64,000 nt of DNA, taken from the NCBI GenBank assembly GCA_017445245.1, contig JAFSUM010000014.1, positions 59,366-123,365 of the forward strand, in the 5' to 3' direction. Below the pieces are notes generated by a model. It made no database searches, was not told the DNA's origin, and saw only the letters and a list, made by a program, of their open reading frames with translations. This DNA is from Bacilli bacterium (GTDB taxonomy: Bacteria; Bacillota_I; Bacilli_A; RFN20; CAG-826). Below, in pieces: positions 26,350-35,717 of this stretch (position 1 is its first letter; the number at the start of each line of letters is the position of its first letter). A program made the position numbers and the translations under genes.

Positions 26350-28122
26350 ATGGCCAAAGAACAATGGGACCTCTCGGTATTCTTCAAAACGGAAGAAGAA
26401 TTCCTAGAAACCTTAGAACAATTCAAATCCCTCATCCCCACCCTAGCGAGTTATCAAGGACAGCTAACCGACGAAACCAAACTCGCCGAATTCCTCCGCC
26501 TCGACAAGAAAGCGAACCTCTTGCTCGTCCGTTGCTATTTCTTCGCATCCATGCGCAGCGACCGCAATAAGAAGGACGTCGCGAACGCGCAGGATCTCAT
26601 GAAAGTCCATATCGCGATGCAATCTTATGGATCCGCGGTTTCTTTCTTATCGCCCGAACTCATCGCAATCGGAAAAGACAAGCTCACCGACTTCTTGAAA
26701 CGTAACCCCGAGTTCGATGAGTACTCGCACCAATTCGATTCGCTCTTCCTCTCCGTCGACCACGTACTATCCGCGCGCGAAGAAGGATTATTAAGCGCCT
26801 TCTCCCCCGTCACCGGCGGAATCCGTAGTCTCTATTCCCAACTCACCACCGCGGATGGCAAACCCTCGAAAGCAAAACTATCTAACGGAGAAGAAGTCAC
26901 CGTTACGCAAGCCAATTGGACCTCTTTAGTCGCCCATCAGGACAAACAAGAAGACCGCAAGGCCATCTTTGAAGCCCTCTATTCCTATTACGAAGACCAT
27001 AAATCCACCTATGGCGAGATCTATAATCTCACCCTTCAAAGCCAAGTCGCTAACATGCGCACGCGCGGATATAAATCTATATTAGAATCTCATCTCGCCG
27101 GCCAAGCGATTCCTTTGGATGTCTTCCACACCTTGATCAAGACCGCTTCCGAAGGCTCGGCCCCGTTAAAGAAGTATCTCGAAATCCGTCGGAAAGCGTT
27201 TGGTCTAGAAAAGATTCGTTCCTATGACCGTTTCCTCCAACTCGCCAAACCCAAGACCAAATATACCTACGACCAGGCCCGCGAACTCTTCTACGACTCC
27301 ATCAAGAATTTCCCGGAAGACTTCCAAGAGAAGGCCAGGGAAGTTACCAAAGACGGCTATGTCGACGTACATCCTGGCGAAGGTAAGCGTAGCGGCGCCT
27401 ATTCTAATGGCGGCTATGACTTCCACCCCTTTATCCTGTTGAATTTCGTCGGCGAACTCGATGACGTCTTCACCCTCGCCCACGAATCCGGCCACTCGAT
27501 TCATACCCTTTATAGCGAAGAAGGCCAGCCGACCCTCCGTCAGGACTACACCATCTTCGTCGCCGAAATCGCCTCGACCTTCAACGAGCATAACCTCCTC
27601 GACTACTTGCTCCAACGCGGCGATCTCGATAAAGATGACAAGATCTTCCTCCTTCAAAAGGCCATCGACGAAATCGTCAGCACCTTCTACCGTCAGACCC
27701 TATTCGGCCATTACGAATACCTCATCGCCGAGAAAGCCGAAAAGGGCGAACCCATCAACTGGCAGGTCTGCTCCAACGTCATGATCGATCTCTATAAGCA
27801 ATACTATGGAATCGACATCTCCGAAGAGAAGGTCAAACCTCTTGTCTGGGCCTATATCCCCCACCTCTTCAACTCGCCTTTCTACGTCTATCAATATGCG
27901 ACGAGCTTTACCTCTTCGATGTTGCTCTACGCCAAGGTCAAAGCCCAAGAAGAAGGCGCCTTCGAGCGCTATATCTCGCTTCTAAAATCAGGCGGTTCGG
28001 ACTTCCCCGTCGCCCAGGTCAAAGCCGCGGGTGTCGACCTAACGACCCCTGAGCCCTACCTGGCCGTCGTGAAGCGGATGAGCGAACTCGTCGATCAACT
28101 CGAAAAGCTTCTCGCCGAATAA
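26350..28122 (+). CDS. pepF: Oligoendopeptidase F (M3 metallopeptidase)
   Basis: 590 aa, typical for PepF. The N-terminal PepF domain begins at WDLSVFF. The zinc site HESGH (about residues 377-381, followed by SIH) is intact, with the downstream Glu in the FVAEIASTFNE helix (about 399-409). It hydrolyses short peptides in the cytosol. AAGGAGG lies 9 nt before the ATG. It is a single gene between the divergent giant-RNA promoter and its own terminator. Confidence 0.95.
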   Translation: MAKEQWDLSVFFKTEEEFLETLEQFKSLIPTLASYQGQLTDETKLAEFLRLDKKANLLLVRCYFFASMRSDRNKKDVANAQDLMKVHIAMQSYGSAVSFLSPELIAIGKDKLTDFLKRNPEFDEYSHQFDSLFLSVDHVLSAREEGLLSAFSPVTGGIRSLYSQLTTADGKPSKAKLSNGEEVTVTQANWTSLVAHQDKQEDRKAIFEALYSYYEDHKSTYGEIYNLTLQSQVANMRTRGYKSILESHLAGQAIPLDVFHTLIKTASEGSAPLKKYLEIRRKAFGLEKIRSYDRFLQLAKPKTKYTYDQARELFYDSIKNFPEDFQEKAREVTKDGYVDVHPGEGKRSGAYSNGGYDFHPFILLNFVGELDDVFTLAHESGHSIHTLYSEEGQPTLRQDYTIFVAEIASTFNEHNLLDYLLQRGDLDKDDKIFLLQKAIDEIVSTFYRQTLFGHYEYLIAEKAEKGEPINWQVCSNVMIDLYKQYYGIDISEEKVKPLVWAYIPHLFNSPFYVYQYATSFTSSMLLYAKVKAQEEGAFERYISLLKSGGSDFPVAQVKAAGVDLTTPEPYLAVVKRMSELVDQLEKLLAE

Positions 28123-28132
28123 AAGCCTCCCT

Positions 28133-28161
28133 AGCCAAGGTTCCTCGCCTTGGCTTTTTTC
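28133..28161 (+). terminator. Intrinsic terminator of pepF
   Basis: AGCCAAGG/CCTTGGCT with a 7-nt loop and a T6 run. Confidence 0.9.
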
Positions 28162-28163
28162 AT

Positions 28164-28190
28164 AAAGAAAAACGGAGCAATTACTCCGTT
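28164..28190 (-). terminator. Intrinsic terminator of the 338-aa membrane protein gene
   Basis: AACGGAG/CTCCGTT with a 6-nt loop; the minus strand continues TTTCTTT. Confidence 0.8.
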
Positions 28191-28213
28191 TTCCCATACA
28201 AATCACGATTCTT

Positions 28214-29230
28214 TTAGATTTCTTCCGGGCTATAGTGCTTGCGCTTTGGCGCCGGCGCAGGAGCAGGAGCAGGTGCAGCCTTAGGCCTACGCTTGATCGT
28301 CGGTTCGGAAGAAGGGACATACGTCGGAAGGCGAACCTTCGCGCCAGCATCGACGGCTTCCGATTTGGCTTGGATTTCATGGAAGAGGGTACGGCATTCG
28401 AGATAACGACCATTACGGGCATATTCGTCGAAGACCGCTTTCTTCACGTTGGCGTCGCAGAGGCAGGAATAGTAGACGAGGAAGTCATAGGCATCCTGAT
28501 CCATGCGTTCACGGGAGCCAGCCTTCAGCGATTCGGCATGGAGATCGAGCATCATGGAAATCCATTTGCCCCTCTTGTAATCGTTATAGAACCGCTTGCG
28601 GTACGCCTTGCGCGCTTCGGGGGTTCGAAGGGCTTTGAGGTGGCGCTTGCGGAGCTGGTAAATGCGTTCGTACTTGCAAGGATAGTTCACGCAATAGAAG
28701 AGGCCGAAGATCAACGAAATCATCAAGGCGGCGGAGAGACCGAGATTACCGTAAACGAAGACGTAACCAATGATTTCGAAGAACTGTGCCGGGAGCATCC
28801 TGGTCATGTTCTCTGCAAAAGCGGGGATGAAGAGCAATAGTTCGTAGAACGTGACGACCACCGCCATTCCGATAAAGCCAAGCAGCACCCAAATGGCATA
28901 CCACCAATAGGCGTGACGGAAAACAGCCATGCGGCAGGCGACGATTAAGGCAAAGAGATTCGTCACAATCATCGCGACGGGTAGAATGAGAATTAGCCAA
29001 ACCGCTTCTTTGCCGTAGACCATACCGCCAACGGTAAGCTGGAGGTTGGGCAACGTGTCGTACACGTTCCTGCTGATATCGCCGAAATCGAAAGACACCA
29101 AGAAATAGGTAAGACTCGGGACGAGGCAAAGGAGCAAAACGATAAAGCAATAGACCGGAATCCAATGCCGCGGCCTCGTCGGCTGCGACATCTCCAGTCT
29201 CTCAATAGAGACCATGCGCGATTTCTTCAT
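28214..29230 (-). CDS. Four-helix membrane protein with cytoplasmic Ala-Pro tail, unknown function
   Basis: 338 aa. Four hydrophobic segments lie within about residues 20-190, followed by a basic, helical cytoplasmic region (KYERIYQLRKRHLKAL) with a DAYDFLVYYSCLCDA segment. The tail contains an (AP)n run near residue 320 and ends in KRKHYSPEEI. I do not recognise a family. TATAAT is 7 nt before the first ATG with no Shine-Dalgarno sequence, which favours that start over internal Met codons at residues 6 and 14. It is monocistronic, with its own terminator. Confidence 0.7.
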   Translation of the reverse strand: MKKSRMVSIERLEMSQPTRPRHWIPVYCFIVLLLCLVPSLTYFLVSFDFGDISRNVYDTLPNLQLTVGGMVYGKEAVWLILILPVAMIVTNLFALIVACRMAVFRHAYWWYAIWVLLGFIGMAVVVTFYELLLFIPAFAENMTRMLPAQFFEIIGYVFVYGNLGLSAALMISLIFGLFYCVNYPCKYERIYQLRKRHLKALRTPEARKAYRKRFYNDYKRGKWISMMLDLHAESLKAGSRERMDQDAYDFLVYYSCLCDANVKKAVFDEYARNGRYLECRTLFHEIQAKSEAVDAGAKVRLPTYVPSSEPTIKRRPKAAPAPAPAPAPKRKHYSPEEI

Positions 29231-29356
29231 ACTTTATATTATAAGACTAAGACGCTTTGCCTTTCACCATTTTCTATTGAAAATCAAAAGAGTGCTCTTT
29301 GAGGGTGCAAAGATAGCGGCTTCGACATACAATAATCCACGTCACTTGGAGTCCTT

Positions 29357-29905
29357 ATGAGCAAAAACATCCTTATCGTTTATTTCTCCCATGGCGGAGA
29401 GAATCTCATCGAAGATCGCATCGTCGACCTTCATGGCGTCGGTAACACCAAAGTCGTCGCCGAAGCCCTTCAGAAAGCTCTCATAGAAAAAGGTGGCAAA
29501 GCCAACCTCTTCGAAATCGAACCCCTCATCCCCTACGACAAATCCTATGACGCGACCCTCGCCAGGAGCCGCCAGGAATACCAAGACGGCGCGGCGCCCC
29601 TCATCAACGACGGCCCCAATGGCTTCGAGGCCTATGATGTCGTTTTCCTGGGCTACCCCAACTGGTGGGGTACCATTCCCGCGCCGATCCTCTCCTTCGT
29701 CCGCGACCATAACTTCACGGGCAAGACCGTCATCCCCTTCGTCACCCATGGTGGCCAGCGCTTCCTCTACTCGGTCGAAACCATCGCGAAAGAAGCTCGC
29801 GGTGCGACCATCAAAGAAGGCTTCGCCGTTGCGGCGGCCTACCTAAGCGCAGCCCCATCCGTCATCGAGGATTACCTCAAAAAGAACCCCGATTTGCTCG
29901 GTTAA
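29357..29905 (+). CDS. Flavodoxin-like FMN protein
   Basis: 182 aa. The N-terminal beta strand and phosphate loop (ILIVYFSHGGENL, about residues 5-17) bind FMN phosphate. The GYPNWWGTIPAP loop (about 98-109) would stack on the isoalloxazine ring, and the THGG segment (about 129-132) is the last FMN contact. The pattern is that of short-chain flavodoxins with an Ile/Val insertion seen in Firmicutes. It carries electrons or acts as an NAD(P)H quinone reductase-type protein; the partner is unknown. A GGAG site precedes the ATG and a TACAAT -10 candidate lies 21 nt further up. Confidence 0.85.
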   Translation: MSKNILIVYFSHGGENLIEDRIVDLHGVGNTKVVAEALQKALIEKGGKANLFEIEPLIPYDKSYDATLARSRQEYQDGAAPLINDGPNGFEAYDVVFLGYPNWWGTIPAPILSFVRDHNFTGKTVIPFVTHGGQRFLYSVETIAKEARGATIKEGFAVAAAYLSAAPSVIEDYLKKNPDLLG

Positions 29906-29915
29906 TCACAAAAAC

Positions 29916-29936
29916 GCTCTCAAACGAGAGCTTTTT
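29916..29936 (+). terminator. Intrinsic terminator of the flavodoxin gene
   Basis: GCTCTC/GAGAGC with an AAAC loop and T5. Confidence 0.85.
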
Positions 29937-30006
29937 AAATGCAAATCTCTTTAGTAATTTTGTTCGCGCGCTACAATACGCACACGAAAAGAAAGGAAAC
30001 ACATCC

Positions 30007-31368
30007 ATGTATAACAAAAACGCTTGGGAAAAATATGAATCCAAAGACGAGATCTTTGCCTTTGCCGAAGGGTATAAAGATTTCATCACCAAGGGCAAGA
30101 CCGAACGCGAAGTTGTCAAACTTGGCATCGCTCTAGCCGAAGCAAAAGGCTTCCGCCCTCTCGATTCCTTCAAATCCCTAAAACCCGGCGACAAAGTCTA
30201 TGCCGTCAACAAGAACAAGAACATCGCCGCTTTCATCATCGGCGAACAGCCCGTCGAAAACGGCCTCCGCGTCTTGGGTGCCCATATCGACTCGCCCCGT
30301 ATCGACGTCAAGGGCAACCCCCTCTATGAAAAGGATGGCTTCGCTCTTCTAGATACCCACTACTACGGCGGCATCAAGAAGTATCAATGGGTCACCATCC
30401 CCCTTGCCATCTATGGCGTCGTCATCAAAAAGGACGGCACCAAAGTCGAAGTCGCGATCGGCGATAAACCCGAAGACCCCGTCGTCGGCATCACCGATTT
30501 GCTCATCCACCTCTCGGCCGACCAGATGCAGAAAACGGCCGCCAAAGCCATCGAAGGTGAAGACCTCGACCTCACCATCGGTTCTCTTCCCCTCAAAGGC
30601 GAAGACAAAGAACCCGTTAAGAAAGGCATCCTCGCCCTCCTTAAGGATCAATATGGCATTGAAGAGGAAGACTTCCTCTCCGCCGAACTCGAAATCGTGC
30701 CCGCCGGCCCCGCTCGCGACTATGGTCTCGACCGTTCGATGGTCGCCGGCTATGGCCACGATGACCGCTCCTGCGCCTATACGTCCTTGATGGCCGTCCT
30801 CGATTCCAAGACCGAAACCTTCACTTCCTGCGCCGTCCTCGTCGATAAGGAAGAAGTCGGCTCCATCGGCGCGACCGGTGCCCAGTCCAAATGGTTTGAA
30901 AACGTCATCGCCGAACTGATTGCCAAACAAGGCGACTATACCGACCTCAAGCTCCGCAAGGCCTTCACCGCGACCAAGATGCTCTCTAGTGACGTCTCTG
31001 CTGGTGTCGACCCCATCTATAGCTACGCGACCGAACCCAAAAACGCCGCTTGGCTAGGCAAAGGCTTGACCTTCAACAAGTTCACCGGTTCCCGCGGCAA
31101 AGGCGGTTGCAACGACGCCAACCCGGAATACATCGCCGAAATCCGTCAGCTCCTCGACGATGCCAACATCCACTTCCAGTTCGCGGAACTTGGCAAAGTC
31201 GACCTCGGCGGCGGCGGCACGATCGCCTATATCCTAGGCAACTACAACATGAACGTCATCGACGCGGGCATCCCCGTCCTCAACATGCACGCCCCGATGG
31301 AAATCGTCTCCAAAGTCGACCTCTTCGAAGCCTACAAAGGCTACATGGAATTCGTAAAGTTGAAGTAA
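30007..31368 (+). CDS. M18-family aminopeptidase
   Basis: 453 aa, the usual length for aspartyl aminopeptidase-type (M18) enzymes. Zinc ligands and catalytic residues are visible: AHIDSPR (about residues 92-98, first His), GHDDRS (about 248-253), DKEEVGS (about 279-285), DVSAGVDP (about 327-334) and the last His in NMHAPME (about 432-438). It removes N-terminal, often acidic, residues in the cytosol and pairs functionally with PepF in peptide recycling. AAAGGA lies upstream of the ATG and TACAAT further up. Confidence 0.93.
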   Translation: MYNKNAWEKYESKDEIFAFAEGYKDFITKGKTEREVVKLGIALAEAKGFRPLDSFKSLKPGDKVYAVNKNKNIAAFIIGEQPVENGLRVLGAHIDSPRIDVKGNPLYEKDGFALLDTHYYGGIKKYQWVTIPLAIYGVVIKKDGTKVEVAIGDKPEDPVVGITDLLIHLSADQMQKTAAKAIEGEDLDLTIGSLPLKGEDKEPVKKGILALLKDQYGIEEEDFLSAELEIVPAGPARDYGLDRSMVAGYGHDDRSCAYTSLMAVLDSKTETFTSCAVLVDKEEVGSIGATGAQSKWFENVIAELIAKQGDYTDLKLRKAFTATKMLSSDVSAGVDPIYSYATEPKNAAWLGKGLTFNKFTGSRGKGGCNDANPEYIAEIRQLLDDANIHFQFAELGKVDLGGGGTIAYILGNYNMNVIDAGIPVLNMHAPMEIVSKVDLFEAYKGYMEFVKLK

Positions 31369-31375
31369 ACGAAAA

Positions 31376-31406
31376 GGAAGCAACCACGACGGCTGCTTCC
31401 TTTTTC
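31376..31406. terminator. Bidirectional terminator between the M18 peptidase and clpB
   Basis: GGAAGCA/TGCTTCC stem with TTTTTCTTC on the plus strand and TTTTCG on the minus strand; it serves both convergent genes. Confidence 0.8.
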
Positions 31407-31412
31407 TTCGCC

Positions 31413-33539
31413 TTAGTTGGCTAAGGGCTTCGTTAAGACGAGATGGTCATCCTTATCGACATCCAAGACGTATTTGGATTCGGTCGATAGTTCTTCCTTG
31501 ACGATTCGTTCGGCGAGGAAGGTTTCGATTTTATCTTGGATGAAGCGCTTCAGCGGACGGGCGCCAAACTCCTCGGAGAAGCTCGATTCCAGGATGTAGT
31601 CCTTAAGCTTCTCGGTAAAGGCGACGCTGTAATAATGCTCTTCTAGACGTCCAGAGAGTTCGCGGAGCAACTTCTCCACGATGAGGCGCTGGGCGGTCTT
31701 ATCAAGCGGATTGAAGTAGATGATTTCGTCGATACGGTTGAGGAATTCCGGTTTGAAAGTGCGATGAAGTAATGCGTCAACTTCCCCACGATTTCCCCGT
31801 AAAAGCGCCTCCGATCCTAGATTCGACGTCATGATGATGACGGTGTTACGGAAATCGACTAGACGCCCCTGCGAATCGGTGAGACGGCCTTCGTCGAGCA
31901 CCTGCAAGAGTAAGTTGAAGACTTCGGGGTCCGCCTTTTCGATCTCGTCAAAGAGAACGATGGAATAGGGATTGCGGCGTACCTTCTCGGTGAGTTGGCC
32001 TCCTTCTTCGTAACCGACGTAGCCAGGGGCCGCGCCGATTAGGCGGGAGACACTATATTTCTCCATATATTCCGACATGTCGATGCGGATGATGTTGGAT
32101 TCGTTATCGAAGAGGGCTTCAGCGAGGGCTTTGGAAACTTCCGTTTTGCCTACGCCCGTCGGACCGAGGAAGAGGAAACTTCCGATCGGACGAAGCGGGT
32201 TTTTGATACCAGCCCGTTGACGGAGAATGGCGTTGGAGACCAAATTGATGGCCTCGTCTTGTCCGATGACGCGCCTAGCGAGGGTGTTGCGTAAATCGAG
32301 CACCTTTTCTTTATCGCCTTTTTCGATGCGGGAGACCGGAATGCCAGTCATCTTGGAAACGATGACGGCCACTTCTTCCTCGTCTACGGTTTCGTTGACC
32401 AGACGGTCTTTTCCTCCCTCGCCTTGAAGTTGCTTCAAGCGGCGTTCGAGGTCGGGGATGGTCTTGTATTGGAGTTCACTCGCTTTGGCGTAGTCACCTT
32501 CGGAATAAAGGACCGAAAGGTCAAACTGTGCTTTTTCGAGTTTCTTCTTTAAATCTTTGGCTTCGGCAATGACGTGTTTTTCTTCGCCCCAGCGCTTGGT
32601 GAGCTCGTCGAATTTGATCTTCTCGTCTTCGAGATCGCGTTCAAGGGCTTCGAGGCGCTTTCTCGAGGATTCGTCCTGCTCTTTGGAAAGGGCGACCTTT
32701 TCGATTTCGAGCTGGCGGATCTTGCGGTTGCTCTCGTCGAGTTCGGTCGGCATCGATTCGATTTCGACCTTGATGTGGGCGCAGGCCTCGTCGAGAAGGT
32801 CGATGGCCTTATCGGGCAGGAAGCGGTTGGTGATGTAACGATTGGATAAGACAGCCGCGGAAACCAAGGCACCATCGGTGATGGCGACGCCATGATAGGA
32901 TTCGAAGCGCTGCTTCAGACCACGGAGAATGGAGATGGTATCGGCGACAGTAGGCTCGCCAACCATGACGGGCTGGAAACGGCGTTCGAGGGCGCGGTCC
33001 TTTTCGATATATTGTCGGTATTCGTTAAGGGTCGTCGCGCCGATGCAGTCGATGTCGCCTCTAGCAAGCATCGGCTTAAGCATATTGGACGCATCCATCG
33101 CCCCATCCGCTCTACCGGCGCCGACGATGAGATGGAGTTCGTCGATGAAGAGGATGATCTTCCCTTCGGATTCTTTGATTTTGTTTAAGACGGCCTTGAG
33201 GCGTTCCTCAAACTCACCACGGTATTTCGCGCCAGCCAAAAGGGCGCCCATGTCGAGCTCGTAGACGTGCTTCCCCTGCAAAGACGCGGGGACGTCGTTT
33301 TTGACGATACGCTCGGCAAGCCCTTCGACGATGGCGGTTTTGCCAACGCCAGGCTCGCCCAAAAGGACGACGTTATTCTTTGTTTTTCTCGCTAAAACCT
33401 GGATGACTTTGCGAATTTCCTCGTCGCGGCCGATGACTGGATCGATCTTGCCGCTAGAGACGGCATCATTGATATCGCGCCCGAATTTCTTCAGGATTTC
33501 GGGGTCCTTATCGTAAGATGGCACTTGTTCGAATTGCAT
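31413..33539 (-). CDS. clpB: ClpB disaggregase lacking the N-terminal domain
   Basis: 708 aa, versus about 860 in full-length ClpB, because the substrate-binding N-domain is absent. The protein starts only ~20 residues before NBD1. Walker [10 protein letters not shown] (about residues 62-70), a coiled-coil M-domain (about 270-400) and the second Walker [10 protein letters not shown] (about 469-477) are intact. The M-domain separates it from ClpC/ClpA. With DnaK/DnaJ/GrpE it resolubilises aggregated proteins. The short form resembles ClpB of mycoplasmas and the internal-start isoform of other bacteria. GGAGG precedes the ATG and a CIRCE element lies at the promoter, so HrcA control is expected. 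Confidence 0.95.
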   Translation of the reverse strand: MQFEQVPSYDKDPEILKKFGRDINDAVSSGKIDPVIGRDEEIRKVIQVLARKTKNNVVLLGEPGVGKTAIVEGLAERIVKNDVPASLQGKHVYELDMGALLAGAKYRGEFEERLKAVLNKIKESEGKIILFIDELHLIVGAGRADGAMDASNMLKPMLARGDIDCIGATTLNEYRQYIEKDRALERRFQPVMVGEPTVADTISILRGLKQRFESYHGVAITDGALVSAAVLSNRYITNRFLPDKAIDLLDEACAHIKVEIESMPTELDESNRKIRQLEIEKVALSKEQDESSRKRLEALERDLEDEKIKFDELTKRWGEEKHVIAEAKDLKKKLEKAQFDLSVLYSEGDYAKASELQYKTIPDLERRLKQLQGEGGKDRLVNETVDEEEVAVIVSKMTGIPVSRIEKGDKEKVLDLRNTLARRVIGQDEAINLVSNAILRQRAGIKNPLRPIGSFLFLGPTGVGKTEVSKALAEALFDNESNIIRIDMSEYMEKYSVSRLIGAAPGYVGYEEGGQLTEKVRRNPYSIVLFDEIEKADPEVFNLLLQVLDEGRLTDSQGRLVDFRNTVIIMTSNLGSEALLRGNRGEVDALLHRTFKPEFLNRIDEIIYFNPLDKTAQRLIVEKLLRELSGRLEEHYYSVAFTEKLKDYILESSFSEEFGARPLKRFIQDKIETFLAERIVKEELSTESKYVLDVDKDDHLVLTKPLAN

Positions 33540-33583
33540 GATAATTGCCTCCTTGAAACTATTTGTCCCGGGGGACCGACATT

Positions 33584-33611
33584 AGAATAACACAAAAATT
33601 AGCAGTCTCAA
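33584..33611 (-). promoter_or_regulatory. clpB promoter
   Basis: -35 TTGAGA (33611-33606) and -10 TATTCT (33589-33584) with a 16-nt spacer on the minus strand. The -35 lies inside the CIRCE spacer/half-site, so repressor binding would block RNA polymerase. Confidence 0.75.
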
Positions 33612-33625
33612 TAGTAGAGTGCTAA
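33599..33625. promoter_or_regulatory. CIRCE operator (HrcA binding site)
   Basis: TTAGCAGTC, nine bases, GAGTGCTAA. This matches the CIRCE consensus TTAGCACTC-N9-GAGTGCTAA with a single mismatch in the left arm. It overlaps the clpB promoter. Confidence 0.9.
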
Positions 33626-33650
33626 AAATCTATTATTCCTCAAAGAGGAA

Positions 33651-34835
33651 CTATTTTGCGTTTTTGGCTAATAGGGTTTTCGCGGCTTCCCTACCATCTT
33701 TGATGGCGGCGGCGATATTGCGCGCCCCATAACGGCAGTCCCCGATGAAATGAAGGTGCTCATCCTCGGCTTCGCATAGGGCGGAGACCCCACTCTTTTC
33801 GCCGATGGCCATCATAAAGGCATCGCAGGGGAAATCGAATTCGCTGCCCTCGATCACGTGGAAACTCGGGCGACCGGATTCGTCCTTCTCCCCTAGTTCC
33901 ATTTTCACGAGTTTTAATCCAACGAGTTTTTCCCCTTCAAATAAAGGCTCGGCCAAATTGGTGAGGGGCATAAACGCGACTCCGTCTTCTTTCGCTTCGA
34001 AGATTTCTTTCCGCTGGGCTGGCATAGACGCTTCGTCGCGGCGATAGATCAGGGTCACCTTTTTGCCAAGGCGGATAAGGCTACGCGAGGCGTCCATCGC
34101 CACGTTGCCTCCACCCATTACCACGATATGGTGCGCTCCCGGAAGCGGGTCAAACCCGTTTTGGAGATTGAAGGAACGTAAAAAGGGAAGAGCATGTAGG
34201 ATGTATTTCGATGGAACGAGGCCCAAATCGTTTTCTTTTGATGCCCCAACAGCCAAGAGGACTTCGTCATAATCCTTACGAAGCGTTTTCAAAATCTCTT
34301 TGTTGATCGTAACGCCAAAGCGAAAGTTCACCCCAAGGGCATCAAGCCTTTCTTTAATCTGGGCGAGAACCGCTTTGCCCAAACGGAAAGACGGAATCCC
34401 CGTAAGCATCGCGCCACCCAGAGATTCTTCTTTTTCGTAAATCGTTACGTCCGCTCCTTCACTAGAAAGGAACACGGCCGCGGATAAAGCAGAAGGGCCC
34501 GCGCCGACAATGGCAACGTGAAGGCCGTTTGCTTCCTTTTTCCGATACGGGAACGGGTATTTTTGTCCTAAATAAGCTTCAATCGAAGGGAAATCGACCG
34601 GCTTACCTTTGATGCCGCGGACGCAGTGCCCTTTGCATTGACGGTCATGGTCGCACAAAAGCGAGGTGAGTTCCGGAAAGGGATTGGTCGTGTATAGGGT
34701 TTTGGCTGCTTCTTCCTCTTTGCCTTGTTTTAGTGAGGACATGATGGCGTTAATCGCGTTCCCGCAGGGGCAACTCGCCACGCAGCGAGGATTGAGACAA
34801 GCGAGGCAATAACGGACGGTCTCTTCGATTTGCAT
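33651..34835 (-). CDS. GltD-like FAD/Fe-S oxidoreductase (glutamate synthase small-subunit family)
   Basis: 394 aa from ATG 34835. An N-terminal Fe-S domain (CLACLNPRCVASCPCG, about residues 10-25; CDHDRQCKGHC, about 61-71) is followed by an FAD-binding VGAGPSALSAA (about 107-117) and an NAD(P)H-binding VMGGGNVAMDA (about 232-242). This is the layout of the GltD/NfnB/DPD-type electron-transfer family. It would move electrons from NAD(P)H to a partner; neither gltA/gltB nor nfnA is adjacent, so the pathway is open. The longer upstream frame is rejected: TATTAT sits 6 nt before this ATG, consistent with a leaderless mRNA. Confidence 0.85.
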   Translation of the reverse strand: MQIEETVRYCLACLNPRCVASCPCGNAINAIMSSLKQGKEEEAAKTLYTTNPFPELTSLLCDHDRQCKGHCVRGIKGKPVDFPSIEAYLGQKYPFPYRKKEANGLHVAIVGAGPSALSAAVFLSSEGADVTIYEKEESLGGAMLTGIPSFRLGKAVLAQIKERLDALGVNFRFGVTINKEILKTLRKDYDEVLLAVGASKENDLGLVPSKYILHALPFLRSFNLQNGFDPLPGAHHIVVMGGGNVAMDASRSLIRLGKKVTLIYRRDEASMPAQRKEIFEAKEDGVAFMPLTNLAEPLFEGEKLVGLKLVKMELGEKDESGRPSFHVIEGSEFDFPCDAFMMAIGEKSGVSALCEAEDEHLHFIGDCRYGARNIAAAIKDGREAAKTLLAKNAK

Positions 34836-34919
34836 AATCCAATAATACTCCGCCTCGCTTTTTCTACACGCGAAAGTCACGGAGTGCATTTTGCATGCGC
34901 CGCGCATATAATGATTGAA

Positions 34920-35126
34920 ATGGAAGGCTTGAAACAAAACCTCTTCGTATGCCATCGCTGTGGCAAACGTTTCCGCGGACGTCAGGATTATTGCCCTCGT
35001 TGCGGCCAGCCCTTTGTCTACGAAATCGATGGTCTGCTCTACAATTCGATCGGCGACCAAGTCGAACTTAGCCCCGACAAGAAGCGCATCATCCTAAAAG
35101 AAAGAAACAAAAAGCGTCCTCGTTAA
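34920..35126 (+). CDS. 68-aa zinc-ribbon protein
   Basis: A short protein with a classic double CxxC zinc ribbon (CHRC at about residues 11-14, CPRC at about 25-28) and a very basic C-terminus (KKRIILKERNKKRPR), suggesting nucleic-acid or ribosome contact. The start at 34920 is preferred to upstream in-frame codons because TATAAT ends 7 nt before it. Thus the upstream codons would not be on the mRNA. The CDS end is part of the bidirectional terminator stem. Function unknown. The CPBP protease at 4069 carries a similar ribbon. Confidence 0.7.
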   Translation: MEGLKQNLFVCHRCGKRFRGRQDYCPRCGQPFVYEIDGLLYNSIGDQVELSPDKKRIILKERNKKRPR

Positions 35127-35139
35127 GGACGCCTTTCTC
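35114..35139. terminator. Bidirectional terminator
   Basis: GCGTCC/GGACGC stem with a 7-nt loop; TTTCTC follows on plus and TTTTTG on minus. It lies within the last codons of the zinc-ribbon gene. Confidence 0.8.
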
Positions 35140-35618
35140 TATTGAGGTCCGATTTCGTCGGACTTTTTCTTTTCTTCGTCCGCCAAGGCGGCCTCGATGA
35201 CACCTGGAATCGGACGGAACCAATGATAAATCGATTCGAAGATGAACACGGCCCCCAAATAGCAGAGGTCGCCGCCGATGAACCAGCGATAGGGAAGCGT
35301 TTCGGAGCAGCCTTGGGTAATCGCATAGATATCGAAAACTAGTAAAGCAAAGCCGACAGGTAAAACAATCGATTTGTCGAGCATCGAATTCTTCGCGCGG
35401 CGCTTTGGGGAAAATAGGCACCAAAAGAAGTCGACGATGATCCAAAGTCCACCCACCAAAGTGACGTAGGTAAAAGCGTAACGTTTCCAATCCGCGACCT
35501 TGATGACGTCGGTCAGGAAGAGAATACCTAGCAGCAAAAAGACGCCGGCGAAGATCAGATACTCCACCAATAGCAGCAATTTGACTTTCCTAAGTTCGTT
35601 CGTCTGTTCGTTCTCCAT
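35139..35618 (-). CDS. Four-helix membrane protein, unknown function
   Basis: 159 aa with four hydrophobic segments, a charged N-terminus (MENEQTNELRKVK) and a charged cytoplasmic tail (LADEEKKKSDEIG). No family is recognised. TATACT lies 7 nt before the ATG with no Shine-Dalgarno sequence, so the mRNA looks leaderless. It is monocistronic, ending at the bidirectional terminator shared with the zinc-ribbon gene, and is divergent from mntP about 100 bp away. Confidence 0.7.
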   Translation of the reverse strand: MENEQTNELRKVKLLLLVEYLIFAGVFLLLGILFLTDVIKVADWKRYAFTYVTLVGGLWIIVDFFWCLFSPKRRAKNSMLDKSIVLPVGFALLVFDIYAITQGCSETLPYRWFIGGDLCYLGAVFIFESIYHWFRPIPGVIEAALADEEKKKSDEIGPQ

Positions 35619-35717
35619 GGCGACAAGTATACGGGAAAGGTTAAGGAAAAGAAGAGCGAAAAGCGCGAATTGTTATATTTTCCTAACCTTAATGCACAGG
35701 CCTATAATGCTTTCGCC

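Noticed and set aside
35636..35717. yybP-ykoY manganese riboswitch before mntP
   Set aside because: The TATAAT box ends 9 nt before the start codon, leaving no leader for an aptamer.
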